Shown: positions 1 through 10,699 of the stretch, piece by piece
How positions within the stretch are numbered: the first letter of the stretch is position 1
Layout of the letters: each line of letters opens with the position of its first letter
Assembly: GCA_016748015.1 (NCBI GenBank)
Contig: JAAOMT010000302.1
Span: 481,430-545,429 of the forward strand
Length of the DNA stretch: 64,000 nt
Source of the DNA: Geosiphon pyriformis
Lineage: Eukaryota > Glomeromycota > Glomeromycetes > Archaeosporales > Geosiphonaceae
Direction: 5' to 3'
Notes under the pieces: model-generated
The model's database searches: none
Told to the model about the DNA's origin: nothing
The model's input: the letters and a program-made list of their open reading frames with translations, nothing else
Program-made: the position numbers and the translations under genes

Positions 1-808
1 CAGTTACTTTATGTAGTTATGTTGTAGTAAACGTCAACTCTTTCCCAGGAATTGCTCATCTGGAAGCTCACTAAAAATGTGTAGTTACTTTGCTGTAAAA
101 GTTAACTCTTCTACAGGAATCTTGTCTGTAGGCTACCCTAATGATTATAGTAAGAAAAATAAAAGAAAATAAAAGAAATGTAAAAGAAATAGAATTTTTG
201 CCAAGAGAAACATTTTCTATCTAAGCCTAGAGTCACTAACAGTTTACTGAAATTGGTAGCTAATCAATTTCGAAATGTTAGTTGGTTTTTGGAAATTTTC
301 CAAGGGCAATAATTAAAGAATTTGGTTTTTCAAATTATTTGGTATTTATTTCTTTTTGTGTGTGTAGAAATGGTTTTAAGTAATAAATCTAAAGTAAGAT
401 ATATTTTCCAGAAGAGAAAAGCTCTTCTTTTATACAACTTGTTGTAGTACTAGTTTATGAACTTGCACTTTTTTTCTCTTTTTCCAAATTCCAGCAAACT
501 AAAGATATATTTTGATGAACTACAAGTTATTTTGCTGAACTATTGATTAATTTGGGTGAACTATTCATAATTTTGGCGAATTTCTGTAAATTTCGGCAAA
601 TTTTTGAATGTTACAAAGTTCAGGGTATTGTGTAATTTGATCACCTTACTTTCTGTTATACTAATTAGATTATTTTAATTGAATCATGATATGTGATAAT
701 TGATTAAATAATAAATGATAATTTGAAATGATATTAATATACTAATGAATTATAGGAATTATAAGGGTAATTTCATGCTAATTAATAGCTAAAATTCTAC
801 TGGTAACA
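1..808 (-). mobile_element. LTR of a Ty3/gypsy-like retrotransposon, cut by the window start
   Basis: This 808-base stretch is collinear with the complete LTRs at 4165-5153, 13,018-13,990 and 16,113-17,088. About 165 bases of its left part lie outside the window. The right end has the family terminus CTACTGGTAACA, which is the inverted complement of the other end of the LTR (TGTTACCAG). It abuts LINE coding sequence at 809, so 808 is an outer boundary. It is either a solo LTR or the 5' LTR of a minus-strand element running off to the left. Confidence 0.85.
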
Positions 809-1540
809 GCACCATCAGCTTCCCATGGCTGTCTGAAAGCACATATACAATAAATGTTACCCTAGTGTTCTATGTCTATATTGTGATAAGGTAGAGATGC
901 CTGATTATGTGTTTTCTTGTGTGGTTGATGATTCAGCTTACCATCAGGTCTTGGAATCTTGTATGTCTTCTTGAAAAATGCTTTCTGGTCTCTTTCTTCC
1001 TTTTTTGGGTGTGTTGCAGATGCTGTCAACCTGTGCTTTGGATTTCCCGGTTTTATCAGCTCTTTACAAGGGTTTTGTTTTCAATGATTGGCTTCGGAAG
1101 GCTATTTCCGTCTTCCATAATCCCAAAATTGCTGGTGTTAAAATTGTTGATTTTGTGCATTCTATTTGTCTTGCTTTCAGGAATGATGTTTGGTTGGTCT
1201 GTGCTAAGCATTGCGTATTTATGAAAAAGAATGGCTTGATCTCAGTAGATGGCTTGATCTCCATCTCGGTTTCTGGTTTGGCTTCGGGGTTCTCAGCTGG
1301 TGTGATTAAATTGCTTGGTATTGCTGAAGCTTTTGGTGTCTGTTTTGGCTTTCACAAGTCTTGTTTATTTTTTTTAGGTATTAATGACCTGGTTTCTGTT
1401 AATATAAGTGCATAGTGTTGTCTTGACTGGTTTGAGTGGCTGGTCACATATAGAAAACACATAATTTATGCTTAGTTTAAATTATTTCTTTGATGTATAG
1501 TTCTAAGTAGTGTTTGGACCTCACTCATTAAATAAATAAA
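809..1540 (+). pseudogene. LINE 3' fragment: end of ORF2 plus 3' UTR (copy L1)
   Basis: Reading plus strand from 809 gives the C-terminal part of the LINE ORF2. It includes the zinc-binding segment C-L-Y-C followed by Y where the other copies have H, then C (about 855-925). An open stretch of about 145 codons then runs to TAG at 1413-1415. The same segment recurs at 22,340-22,930, 32,340-32,901 and 43,730-44,283. In-frame stops interrupt it in the first 170 bases (for example TGA where family members have Gln before K-H). The 3' UTR holds the conserved stem-loop and ends in an A-rich tail near 1540. The LTR insertion ending at 808 removed everything upstream in this window. Confidence 0.8.
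1425..1445 (+). other. LINE 3' UTR stem-loop (copy L1)
   Basis: Eight-pair hairpin with loop TGAGT. The 5' arm is GACTGGTT and the 3' arm is GGCTGGTC, with four G-U pairs. It lies ten bases past the ORF2 stop. The same element occurs in the other LINE copies. Confidence 0.6.
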
Positions 1541-2099
1541 ATAAAAAAAACTAAAATAATTAAAATTATAAAGTTTTTTTTTATAATAATAAATAGTTTT
1601 TTATATAAAGTCTTTATAAAATATTTATAAAAATTAACAATATTATAACTTGATAACCAGTTTTTAAATATTTATTAAAATATTATATAAAACAAATTTT
1701 ACCAAATTAAATTCTTTATAAAATAAATTTAACAGTATATTTAGTTTTTTAATTAACAAAACTTATTAAATTAAATAAGTTTTTTATAAAACAATAAATA
1801 TTTTTAAAAACTATTTTGTTATTTGTTAAAAATTTTTTTTTTAATATTAATAAACAGTAAAAATTTTAAGTTTATAATATTATTTACAAATATGTAAATT
1901 TGTTTATTGTTTATAATATTAGAATAATTTTACTTTGATTTATTTAACAAATAAACTTTTATTTTTAATAATATTATTAATATATAATTTTTTAATTTAA
2001 TAATAATTGTAAAAATTATATTTAATTATATATAATTCTAATATATATATTTTTTTAATAATATTTAACTTTTAAGTTAATAATAACTTTATTAAATAT
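1541..2099. other. AT-rich, CpG-free stretch without a gene
   Basis: Almost pure A/T with homopolymer runs and no convincing reading frame. Parts (about 1575-1900) resemble 25,560-25,870, which suggests very old repeat sequence. I see nothing functional in it. Confidence 0.6.
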
Positions 2100-2511
2100 T
2101 AATATATATTTAAATATTAAAGCTAAAAAAATATTCTTTGTCTTAATTTTATGATCATGATCAAAGCAAATAGTAAAAAAGCTGTACCTAATATTTTTTT
2201 AAGATATCTAATAAAATTTCAACCAGAAGAGCTCTCTATTGTAGAAACAATTAGACAAAACGTTTTAGAAGTCTTTCCTTTACCTCTTCTAAGAGCCCAA
2301 GAATTTTTAATAACAGACCAATTAACAAGCTAGTTTTTTCTTCTATAACTTTAACACTAAATGCTGCTAACATCTTTTCTTTAAAAAAAATGGTCAAAAA
2401 AACCAAAAGTTCAGAAAAATGGGAGCAGTTGCTTGTCTTTGCTATTGTTACACCAAATCTCTTTGTAATTTCAAATAAAATTTCTGTTGTATCATTTGGC
2501 ATGTCATTCAA
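2100..2511 (-). pseudogene. Left-arm reading frame of family B copy 1, unknown function
   Basis: Read leftwards from 2511 the frame gives a K-R-F-G-V-T-I-A-K-T-S-N-C motif. The copy at 50,840-50,880 gives K-K-F-G-I-T-I-A-N-T-N-N-C. The match then continues in another frame (K-N-x-L-V-N-x-x-I-K-N), so the frame is shifted in one copy. I do not recognise the protein. Shared amino-acid similarity across copies in spite of DNA decay suggests it was once coding. Confidence 0.45.
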
Positions 2512-2520
2512 GATAGGCTA

Positions 2521-4030
2521 AGATCAACTACTGGCTGTGTTGTCAAATGTGGTGTCTTTTGATAAATCATTATTGGTTTTAGAAGCAAATCAACTATCTT
2601 TTGTTGGGTTATCTGTTCATAAAAACTGGGCCAACCAAATAAAAATTGAATTATTTTCTCCTCTGGTTTTTGGTGCTGCTGCTAATAGTGTTTGAGAAAC
2701 TATTACTAGTTGTTAAAAATTTACTGAGTAAATAGTCTCTACTTTAGTGTCTGGTGCTACTTTCAAGATCAAATTGGCTCATATTAAGACTGTTTTTCAG
2801 TCTATACATGGTTTTTTGGGTGTGAAATCTGTTTTAAAAAACAATGTAAAGCTCTTCTGTATGGAGTTTGCTTCTTAAAGTTCTCTAAATGCTGCATTTC
2901 TGGTTGAGTTTACAAGCTCTATTCATCTTGCTACTCTTAAAGTTGCCAAGTCTTTGGTGGTTTTTGAGTCTGGCTCTTTTTCTGCTGCTGTTGTATTACA
3001 TAACATGCTTTTGAGTGTGTTTGCTACCAATATTAAGTCAGCTTTTGGTGTTTTTGGTGAAGTTTCTTATGTTGTGCTGAAGTCTGCTGTTGTTTGACAA
3101 TATGTGGTTGTTTATTTTAAAGAATTGGATGCTGCTGCTTCTGCTTTTACTTACTGGTCAATTTTGGTGGGCAAAGATAGTGTTTGGATTTTTTTTTTGT
3201 CAATCAAAATGAAACAATTTTGTCTTGTGATCAGTTCAAGACCAAGTTGGTTAACCTTCCTTCTGGCTGTACTGTTTTTGAGATTAATAATATGATTTTC
3301 CAGATTGATGGCTGGACTTGTTTTATTTCTTTTTTACCTGATTCTGGTCATTGTTCTCAGTTTGCTCTGGTTACATTTGATTTCCAAGTTGATTTAAACT
3401 CTATGGTTGTTAAGATTAGTATCTTAAGGAAGTATTGTATTTGGTAAAAAACCTCTGGTTGTTAATGTTGCTTTAAGTGTCAAGAAGTGGGCTATTTGGC
3501 TGTAAACTACAAAGTTTTTCTATCTTCCTCTCTCAAGACTTCCAAAATGTTTAAAACATATTTTGTAAGCAATGTTTTTTATGCAAAAACTTCTGTTTTT
3601 TTGAATTTTTTTGAGTTTCCTCTCTTAACAGCTTTTATTTTTTTTTTCATGGTTGTTGGTAATTCTTTGGTGTCTTTTTAGTTGGCTTTTTTGAAGTCTA
3701 ATTTGGTCAAGCTTTTTGCTTTGGTTAAGTCTATTATTAAACCAATTGGTTCTTTGGTCAAATTGTTCAAACAATTTATTAATGAGAATTTGGTTTTAAG
3801 TAGTAAATTGGTCTTAAAATTAATAAAATTTTGGTGCATATGGGTTCTTTTAGTAAGATTATTGGTAAGTTGAAAAGAAAGGTAATTTTTTTAAGAAAAA
3901 AGTACTGCATAGAAGATATTAATATATTTGGTAATTTAGAGCACTCAGTTAATATAGATGATAAGGTGTTTTCTAACTTGATGTTCCTTTGAGAACATGA
4001 ATCTATTAATGTTAAAGCTAATGTCTTGAA
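2521..4030 (+). pseudogene. ORF1-like (gag-like) frame of family B copy 1: RRM-like domain and broken zinc knuckle
   Basis: Plus-strand translation with several stops and frameshifts. Around 3020-3200 it carries an RRM-like segment ending in I-L-V-G-K-D-S-V, the counterpart of L-I-G-K-D-S-V in the LINE ORF1 at about 38,595. Near 3463-3507 lies C-F-K-C-Q-E-V-G-Y-L-A-V-N-Y, a CCHC knuckle in which H and the last C have become Y, as single transitions would produce. A Lys/Leu-rich segment follows (about 3685-3870) and matches the minus-strand frame at 49,583-49,918. The presumed role is an RNA-binding nucleocapsid-like protein; this is inferred from the domain order. Confidence 0.5.
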
Positions 4031-4145
4031 GACAGCTGAATAACTGGTTGTATTGATTTCTTGTAGTGTTATTTTGTTTTTTGTTATTTAAAAGATGTCA
4101 TTTTTGGGTAAGTTTTTTTCTAATGCATTAATGTAGTATAGCCTA

Positions 4146-4164
4146 AACTGGCTCAAGTAGCTGG
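4146..4164 (+). other. LINE-type 3' stem-loop of family B copy 1, interrupted by the LTR
   Basis: The core ACTGGCT, loop CAAGT and AGCTGG are the same stem-loop as in the LINE 3' UTRs. The LTR starting at 4165 replaces the last bases of the 3' arm. Confidence 0.5.
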
Positions 4165-5153
4165 TATTACTGGAGATTTTTGGTCTCTTTTTTTGAATGT
4201 TATTACTGTTTGTTTGCTGCTAATTTCACGTTTTCTGGAAGCAATTGAACCTCCAATAACTAAATTTATCTTTAAATTATCTCTTATAATTTGAACTACT
4301 GGACTTATAAGTAAAATAACCAATTCCGTGTTAGTTATTTTGTGTAGTTACATTATATTAAACATCAACTTTTTTTCAGAAATTGCTCATCTGAAAGCTT
4401 ACTAAAAATATGTAGTTATTTTGCTGTGAAAGTTAACTCTTCTAAAGGAATTTTATCTGTAGACTACCCTAATAATTATAATAAAAAAATAAAATAAAAA
4501 AATAAAAAAAATGTAAAAAAAATGGAATTTTAACAAAGGAAACGTTTTTTATCTAGGCCTGAAGTCACTAACAAATTACTAAAATTGATAGCTAATCAAT
4601 TTCAAAATGTTAGTTGTGTTGAGAAAATTTCAAGTGTAATAATCAAAGTATTTGGTTTTTCGAATATTTAATTTTTATTTGATATGTGTAAAAAGTAATT
4701 TGTTCTAATTAAGATATCTAAAGTAAGATACTATAATAAGATACTATAAGAAGATACTATGAAAAAATACATTTTCTTAAAGAAAAAAGCTCTTCTTTTA
4801 TACAATTTGTTATAGTACTAGTCTTTGAACTTACACTTTTCTCTTTGCTACAATTTTAGTAAACTAAAAATACATTTCAGCAAACTACAAGTTATTTCAC
4901 TAAACTATTAATTATTTCGGCCAATTTTTATTAATTTCGGCGAATTTTGATTATATTAAATGGTTTAGAGTATTGTGTAATTTGATTATCTTAATTTTTA
5001 TAATATAAATCAGATTATTAATTGAGTAATGATATTTGATAATTTGATTAAATAATAAGTGATAATCGAAATAATAATAATATATGTTAATTAATAATAG
5101 GAATTATAAGGGTAATTTTATGCTAATTAATAGCTAAAATTCTACTGGTAACA
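4165..5153 (-). repeat. 3' LTR of the LTR retrotransposon
   Basis: About 989 bases, starting TATTACTGGAG (family consensus TGTTAC) and ending CTACTGGTAACA, so the ends are inverted repeats as expected for an integrated LTR. It aligns throughout with 13,018-13,990 and 16,113-17,088, with scattered transitions. Confidence 0.85.
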
Positions 5154-5800
5154 TAATTTTCTCTTCAAGACTGAACTCTGTCAAAGTCCAAGTACTATTT
5201 GTGATATTAAGATAGTGGTCCAAAATAATTGAAGTGATTTGGTCTGAAAATTGTTGAAATTTCAGTTTTGTGAGCTTTCCAATGTATTGAATCTTTATTG
5301 GATAAAGTATTGGATTTTGTAGGATGTTTTTACAAATGTTAAATAAATCATAGAGTTTAAATGCTGTTCTAAGTTTGTAGTGAGTGTAAATTGGTCCAGC
5401 TGCTGTCTTGAATTCCTTGTGAATTTGTTTTTGTATAGCTTCAAGAGTAATATTTGTTGCTTCAAGTTTCAGTTTTCGTTTATAAAGTGTTTTTTCAATA
5501 TGAAAATATCTATAAATAAAGATATGTTGATTGTTCTGTTTATTAAAAAATAGTAGAAGTTTTTGTTAGCTTGTAACATTTAGTGGAATGTTCATAAGGG
5601 CAAATAAAAAGTTTTTTTTTAGTGCTTGTTTCAAAAGTTCTAATAATTGATTTTCAGAGTAATCTCTTGTTTTTTTTCTATAAGAATAATAATTCTGAGA
5701 ATTATTTACTACTGGTGTTGTGGTTTCTTTTTAAGTGTAATTAATTTGACTTTTATTAATTGTTATGAATAAGTCAAGAAGTGTTTTTAAAGCTAACATT
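5134..5800 (-). pseudogene. Extra 3' reading frame of the LTR retrotransposon, downstream of integrase, unknown function
   Basis: Read on the minus strand from about 5800 down, this gives more than 200 codons with a single in-frame stop in the lower part (TAG near 5568). The frame runs through the purine tract into the 3' LTR and ends at a TAG at 5134-5136, nine codons past the LTR boundary. The residues are Lys-, Leu- and Ile-rich. A segment I-Y-T-H-Y-K is shared with the start of gag (about 16,020), which may be chance. A decayed relative of the same region is at 63,440-63,900. I do not recognise the protein. It could be the C-terminal tail of the polyprotein or an accessory protein. Confidence 0.5.
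5154..5168 (-). other. Polypurine tract-like sequence
   Basis: On the minus strand GAAGAGAAAA lies immediately upstream of the 3' LTR. This is where plus-strand DNA synthesis of LTR elements is primed. It is also codons of the overlapping frame. Confidence 0.45.
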
Positions 5801-6029
5801 AATTTTTGGGATATTTGTTAAATATTTCGAGGAATAATTATGATAAAATGACTAATTAATAAGTAAAATTTTGAAAAAGAATAAAAAAAATTATTTTTTG
5901 AATATAGAGTTTTATTTGTTTTTGGGTTTGAATGTTTCTTGTAATTATTTACTATTTTTGTTTTATGTCTTCTGTATTTTAAAGAAGTGATTGTAAAATG
6001 TTAAATTAATTATTCAAGTTTAGTTGTTG

Positions 6030-7340
6030 TTTTATTATAACTATTGATTCTAAATTTTGGGGAATATCTTTAAAATTAACTAAAGAGGAATGTGTACCAA
6101 TTTGTGAAATTAATGGTTCAAGATTGTTTCTGGAATGATAGTGTTTCAATTGATCTCCATGTGCAACTTTTGCTAGTACTTTGTCATTAAGTCTTAACTT
6201 ATATAATCTATTGCCTAAAATTTTGTGAATATAAAATGATCCATTTCATTTATGTTTAAATTTTTCACTTTATTGTTTTTCAGCCTTAGTTTTGTATAAG
6301 AAAACTTTATTTTCAACTTTAAATTTATTGGTAATTGGTGGCAGTTTGTTGTCATGTCTTTTTTTTTGTAGGGCTTAGAAGTATTCAATATAAGTGGCTG
6401 CTATGTGTCTTTTTTCTTTCAATGTACTAAGGAGAGTGTAAGCTCTTTTTTGGAGCATTTTTTGAAAGTTTTCTTTATTGATTGGTTGCACTGAGTATGT
6501 TTTTACTGTAAAATTAATTGGTAATGTTGCTGTTTTTCCATAAGTAAAATTAAATGGTGTGTGTTTCATAGTATCTTGTTTTAGTGTTCTGTATGCTAGT
6601 AACATTGATGGAATAAAGATATCTTATTCCTGCTTAAAATCTGTTAAGACTTTGGCTAAAGATTTACACAATATTCTGTTGAAATGTTCTACAAATCCAT
6701 TTGTTTAAGAGTGATAAAGTAATAATAGAGGTCTTTTAACATTAGATTGTTCACAAATTTTTTGTATCAAGTTGTTCACAAAATGTGTTCCTTGATTAGA
6801 TAAAAGTTCAATTGGGCATCTATGTCTACAAATAATGTCTTTATAGATGAAATTTGCTACTGATTTTGCATTTGCTCTTTGGATAGCTCTAGCTTTAGGC
6901 CATTTGGTCAGATAATCTACTGCAACTGTCATATAATGATTTTCTTGGGTTGTAATAAATAATGATTCGACTAAATCAATTCCAAATCTGTCAAAAGATT
7001 GTTCAATTTTGATTGGATTTAAAGATTCTGTGGAACAAGTTCTTTCTCTTCTTTGACAATTGTCACAAAATTCTACATATTATCAAATGTCTTTTTGCAT
7101 ATAAGACCAAAAATAATGTTCAAAAGTTTTTTGAATTGTTCCATTTCTTTCCAAGTATGCTGAAGAAGAATCTGTGTATATGTTGTATAGAATTGTTTCT
7201 TTTTTATTTTCTTGTATTAATCTAAGTGATTGATTTGGGTTTCTGTAATTTTTATAATAAATTTTGTTGTGGTGTATGAAATATTGTTTTAATTGGTATT
7301 GTAATCAATGTTTTTTACTTAGAGACCAATTTTCTGACAT
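6030..7340 (-). pseudogene. Integrase region of the LTR retrotransposon
   Basis: The minus-strand translation shows the N-terminal zinc-binding region (F-E-H-Y-F-W then C-D-N-C-Q near 7060-7140), with the first His replaced by Tyr and two stops between them. The core follows. V-A-V-D-Y-L-T-K-W (about 6910-6935) holds the first Asp. L-S-N-Q-G-T-H (about 6785-6810) has Asn in place of the second Asp. N-G-F-V-E-H-F-N (about 6675-6700) retains the Glu. A chromodomain-free C-terminal part continues to about 6030. It would join the cDNA to host DNA, but loss of one DDE residue and several stops make this copy dead. Confidence 0.8.
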
Positions 7341-7399
7341 AGTAAGAGTCTCTAAATAGTTTTTGATGTTGTTGTAATTTTTGGGATCCATTGTTGTTT

Positions 7400-7960
7400 G
7401 GTTAGTTTTGTTAATAAGTTGGTAGTTGTGGTGGGGTTGTTGTTGGTATTAATCTTGTCTTATTCTTGACAGACTATTAATATTAATGTGTAGTTTTTTT
7501 GGTTTGTAATGTACAATATACTTGTAGTCTGCTAGAAAGTTGTTCTATTGAGACTGTTTGGCACTTTGTTCAGTTTTCTTTTTATTGAGTCATTTAAGGC
7601 TAATATTGTCAATTATAATGTCAAATTTTTTTCCATTCTTTAGGTATTGTTAAAAGTGTTTAAGAGTCCAAATGACTGCAGCAGCTTTTAATTCAGTTGA
7701 GCCATATTTGAGTTCTGTTGGTTTAAGTGTTTTATTAACATAGACAATAACTTGTTTCTGGCCATTTTTATTTAATTGTGATAAGATGGCACCAAATGCT
7801 ATGTGTAAAGCATCAGTGGTTAGTTGAAATTGTTTGTTAAAGTTTGAATAAGCAAGGACTGGAGCTGTAATTAGCTTTGTTTTGAGAGTTTTAAAAGCTT
7901 TCTGTTGTTCTTTAATCCATTAATATAACATGTTTTTGTTGATAAGATAATTGAGTGATT
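7400..7960 (-). pseudogene. RNase H region of the LTR retrotransposon
   Basis: The minus-strand frame directly following the reverse transcriptase contains T-T-D-A-L-H-I-A-F-G-A-I-L-S-Q (about 7785-7830), the first acidic site of Ty3-type RNase H. It continues with the conserved Y-G-S-T-E-L-K-A segment (about 7690). Stops interrupt it in the second half. The family role is removing the RNA strand of the RNA/DNA hybrid. Confidence 0.75.
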
Positions 7961-7999
7961 TGGCAATTTCTGAGAATCCTTTTATGAATTTCTGATAAT

Positions 8000-8900
8000 A
8001 AGAGGCTAATCTTACAAATTCTCATAGCTCTGTGGTATTTTTGGAAGTTTGAAAGTTTTTGACAGCACTAATTGTTCCAGAATTGGGTTTGACTCTACCT
8101 TTGCTAACAATATGTCCAAAAAAAATTAAACTTGTTTTTCCAAAGTGACACTTTTTAATGTTCAATTTTAATCTTGCTTTCTATAATCGTCAAAAAATTT
8201 TTTACAGGTGGATAAGATGAGCTTTAAAACTTAGTGAGTACATATTAGTGTTATCAAGATAGACAACTACTGATTGTCATAAAAATTCTTTATATACAAC
8301 ATCCATAAGTCACTGAAATGTTGTTGGTATATTGCAAAGTCCAAAAAGCATAACATTGAATTTATAGTTTTTTTTTGGATAGTAAATGTTGTTTTGGGTC
8401 GATCTTTTGGGTCTATTTCGACTTGTCAATATCCACTTTCTAAGTCTAAAGTTGAAAAAAACTTGGCTTTTCTTAAAGAATCTAGCATGTTATCAATTCT
8501 TGAAAGAGAGTAAACATTTCTAATTGTCATGCTATTGAGTTGACAATAATTTACACAGAATCTGATTTTTCTGTTTTTTTTTAACATGAACCACTGATGA
8601 GACCCAAGGACTTCTTGATGACTGAATCAATCTATTACTGAGCATTTTTTGGACTTTTTTCCTAATGAATTGGTGACTGACTGGTAGTACTTGATAAGCT
8701 TGTTGATGTTTTGGTGGAGCATCTCCTGTGTGAATCTGGTGTTAAACAATATCAGATTTTCCAAGGTTATTGTTGTTTTTTGCAAATATGTCAGCAAATT
8801 CAGTTATTAACTGTTTTAATTGTCTTTGTTGCTGATGTTCTAAAAAATCTATGTTGATTTAAAAGAGTTTTACTTCCATAAGGTGGTAGTTTTCAGTAAT
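8000..8900 (-). pseudogene. Reverse transcriptase region of the LTR retrotransposon
   Basis: Minus-strand translation gives the Ty3/gypsy order. H-x-I-H-T-G-D-A-P-P lies near 8735 and S-S-R-S-P-W-V-S-S-V-V near 8600-8640. F-C-V-N-Y-C-Q-L-N lies near 8545, and F-S-T-L-D-L-E-S-G-Y near 8450. The catalytic box at 8250-8261 reads Y-L-D-N instead of Y-L-D-D, a GAT to AAT transition on the coding strand. There are at least eight stops and a frame change around 8380. The copy is inactive. Confidence 0.85.
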
Positions 8901-9294
8901 AGGGATAATGTTTGGATTTGGAAGTAGAGTATGTCTTACAATTTTGATGAAATTAAAAACAATTTAAGGGTTTTCATTTTGGAAGATATTGCTGTATATG
9001 ATTCCAATCTCTAATTTATTTAATAAGACAATAAAGTAATTATTGAGGTTGTAGAATATAACTCAAAAATTTTTCATTTCTTTGGAAATATAAACGTTTG
9101 GAAGTAAGATTTCATGTTTTAAACAGATTTGTTTATTGAATTCAAAGATTTGTTGAATAGTAGTGGATTTTGAGCAAGTGTAATTTTCATAATGTTCTCT
9201 AAAAAATAAAATAGTAATTGGTTGAAGAAGTTAAAGAATCTGGTAAGATTTATTTTGTGTATTAAGAACTATGTTTACTGGAATTGTAAATCAT

Positions 9295-9815
9295 TCAGTT
9301 GAACCAAAATCTTGAGTTTTTTTTTTCACTTTTTTCCAATTGTTTTTTGTTGTTAACTGATTGTAAACTCGAAATGTTGATTAAGAGTAGGTAAATTGTT
9401 TGGGCAATTTTTTCAGCATGTTCAATCCTAAATGGTTTGTTTGTTTTATTCTGTAACATAATAGTAATGTCTCCAGTATATCTTGCATCTATGATTTCTT
9501 CTCTGACATTAATTTTTTTGCTTGCCAATGATAATTGAAAAGCAATTTATACCATTGCTTCTGGTGGTATTTTAAGAGCAATTCTGAGGTTGATTTTGGT
9601 TGAAGAACCAAAGTGTCTTTGTTAGAATATCTTAAGTCATATCCTGCATCAATTTCGTAGGCTTTTTCTGGTTTTATTCCTTTTTCATTGTTGTTAAAGT
9701 ATTTAAGCTGTATAGCAGACTGGTTTTCAGTAAGATAGATTAAGGTTGTTGCAATTTTTTTTTCTGGCTTATGTTCTCCAAACTCAATTTCCTCCTGGTC
9801 ATCTTTGCTAAACAA
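9295..9815 (-). pseudogene. dUTPase domain encoded by the LTR retrotransposon
   Basis: Two overlapping minus-strand frames (9815-9489 and 9528-9295) together cover a dUTPase fold. E-I-D-A-G-Y-D-L is motif 1 near 9650. S-L-A-S-K-K-I-N-V leads into I-I-D-A-R-Y-T-G-D-I and L-Q-N-K-T near 9450-9530, and A-E-K-I-A-Q lies near 9410. One frameshift near 9520 separates the halves. The family hydrolyses dUTP to dUMP and keeps uracil out of DNA. It lies between the protease/Cys-rich region and the reverse transcriptase, so it was probably a polyprotein domain. The aspartate usual before Tyr in the substrate motif is Arg here. Confidence 0.75.
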
Positions 9816-9905
9816 GAGAATGCTCAGGGCATAGTATTCTGGACACTATTTGTCATCACAAAGCATAATGTATTCTTTACACAATTGAATGTTTATCTGC
9901 TCTAA

Positions 9906-10694
9906 TCATTGAATTTGAGCTATTTGGGTCGGATATGTGTGACTTGTAATCTGGTGATATGTTTCTACTTTATCTTTATAGTTAAATTCAGCTAATTCTA
10001 TTGTGTATTCAATGTACTTAGCTTTTTTTATTTGGTGGACATTTTCTTGTATGATTTCATTAATTAAAGCTATTATTAAGTTAAAGATTATTTTAGCATC
10101 ATAAGAGTAGTGGTAAAGTTTGTTGAGAGCATTATTGTATGCTGTATTAAAAGGTGTTTCTCTTCTGACTTTTTCCAAGATTGATAGAACATATTAGCAG
10201 ATTTGATTACATATTCCTCCTTCTCTTATTGCAACATTAATTCAGTTGTATTTTTCTGATAGCATATCTCCACATATAAGACAAGGAGTATTGTTCTATT
10301 TTTCACTTTTTTTGGGGTATCCAAATCGTTTTCTATGGCATGTTTTGCAAAAGTAGCAGGTGCAAGTTTCATATTCCTCTTCTGAAAAAATACATGCTCT
10401 CATGGATAAAAGTTTTTTCTTGTAATCTTTACATTTAAGTGGGATGTAAGGTGGTTGTTTTCGTGATTCTGGTGTAGAATATCTAACTATATTCAATTTT
10501 CTGGTTTTTTCAAAAATTTTTTGTTCTGTTTCTTTAGCCCAATTAAATGGTAATTCAAGAGCCATAAAAGTTTTAGTAATTGATAGTTCTTTCTTTTCTT
10601 TAAATTCGAATACTGGGACTTTTTCAGATTTCTTATTAAAAGTACCACAGATGACAAGTACTCTGGTGTATTGTTCTTGGTATGAAATCTTCAA
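9906..10694 (-). pseudogene. Cys-rich region between protease and dUTPase
   Basis: The frame 10,694-10,296 (132 codons) ends with C-T-C-Y-F-C-K-T-C-H followed by a Lys/Arg patch. C-L-I-C-G-D-M lies about ten codons past its stop. The frame 10,178-9906 continues with a Lys/Glu-rich stretch without a domain I recognise. The clustered CxC and CxxC pairs suggest a zinc-binding module. The region is part of the same polyprotein by position. Function is not known to me. Confidence 0.5.
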
Positions 10695-10699
10695 TTTCT

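Larger units (their letters stand above)
2100..4164 (+). mobile_element. ORF2-less divergent element, copy 1 (family B)
   Basis: Two diverging reading frames meet near 2520: a left arm read on the minus strand (2511 down to 2100) and an ORF1-like frame read on the plus strand (2521 to about 4030). About 110 bases after the plus frame comes the LINE-type 3' stem-loop (4146-4164), and the LTR at 4165 cuts the element just there. The same two-arm layout is found inverted at 49,441-51,290 and, heavily decayed, at 34,430-36,470. No endonuclease, reverse transcriptase or RNase H region lies between the frame end and the stem-loop, so this is probably a non-autonomous relative of the LINEs. Confidence 0.6.

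Noticed and set aside
5380-5400. Shared I-Y-T-H-Y-K between the 3' frame and the gag start as evidence of duplication
   Set aside because: The match is six residues only, with no similarity on either side.
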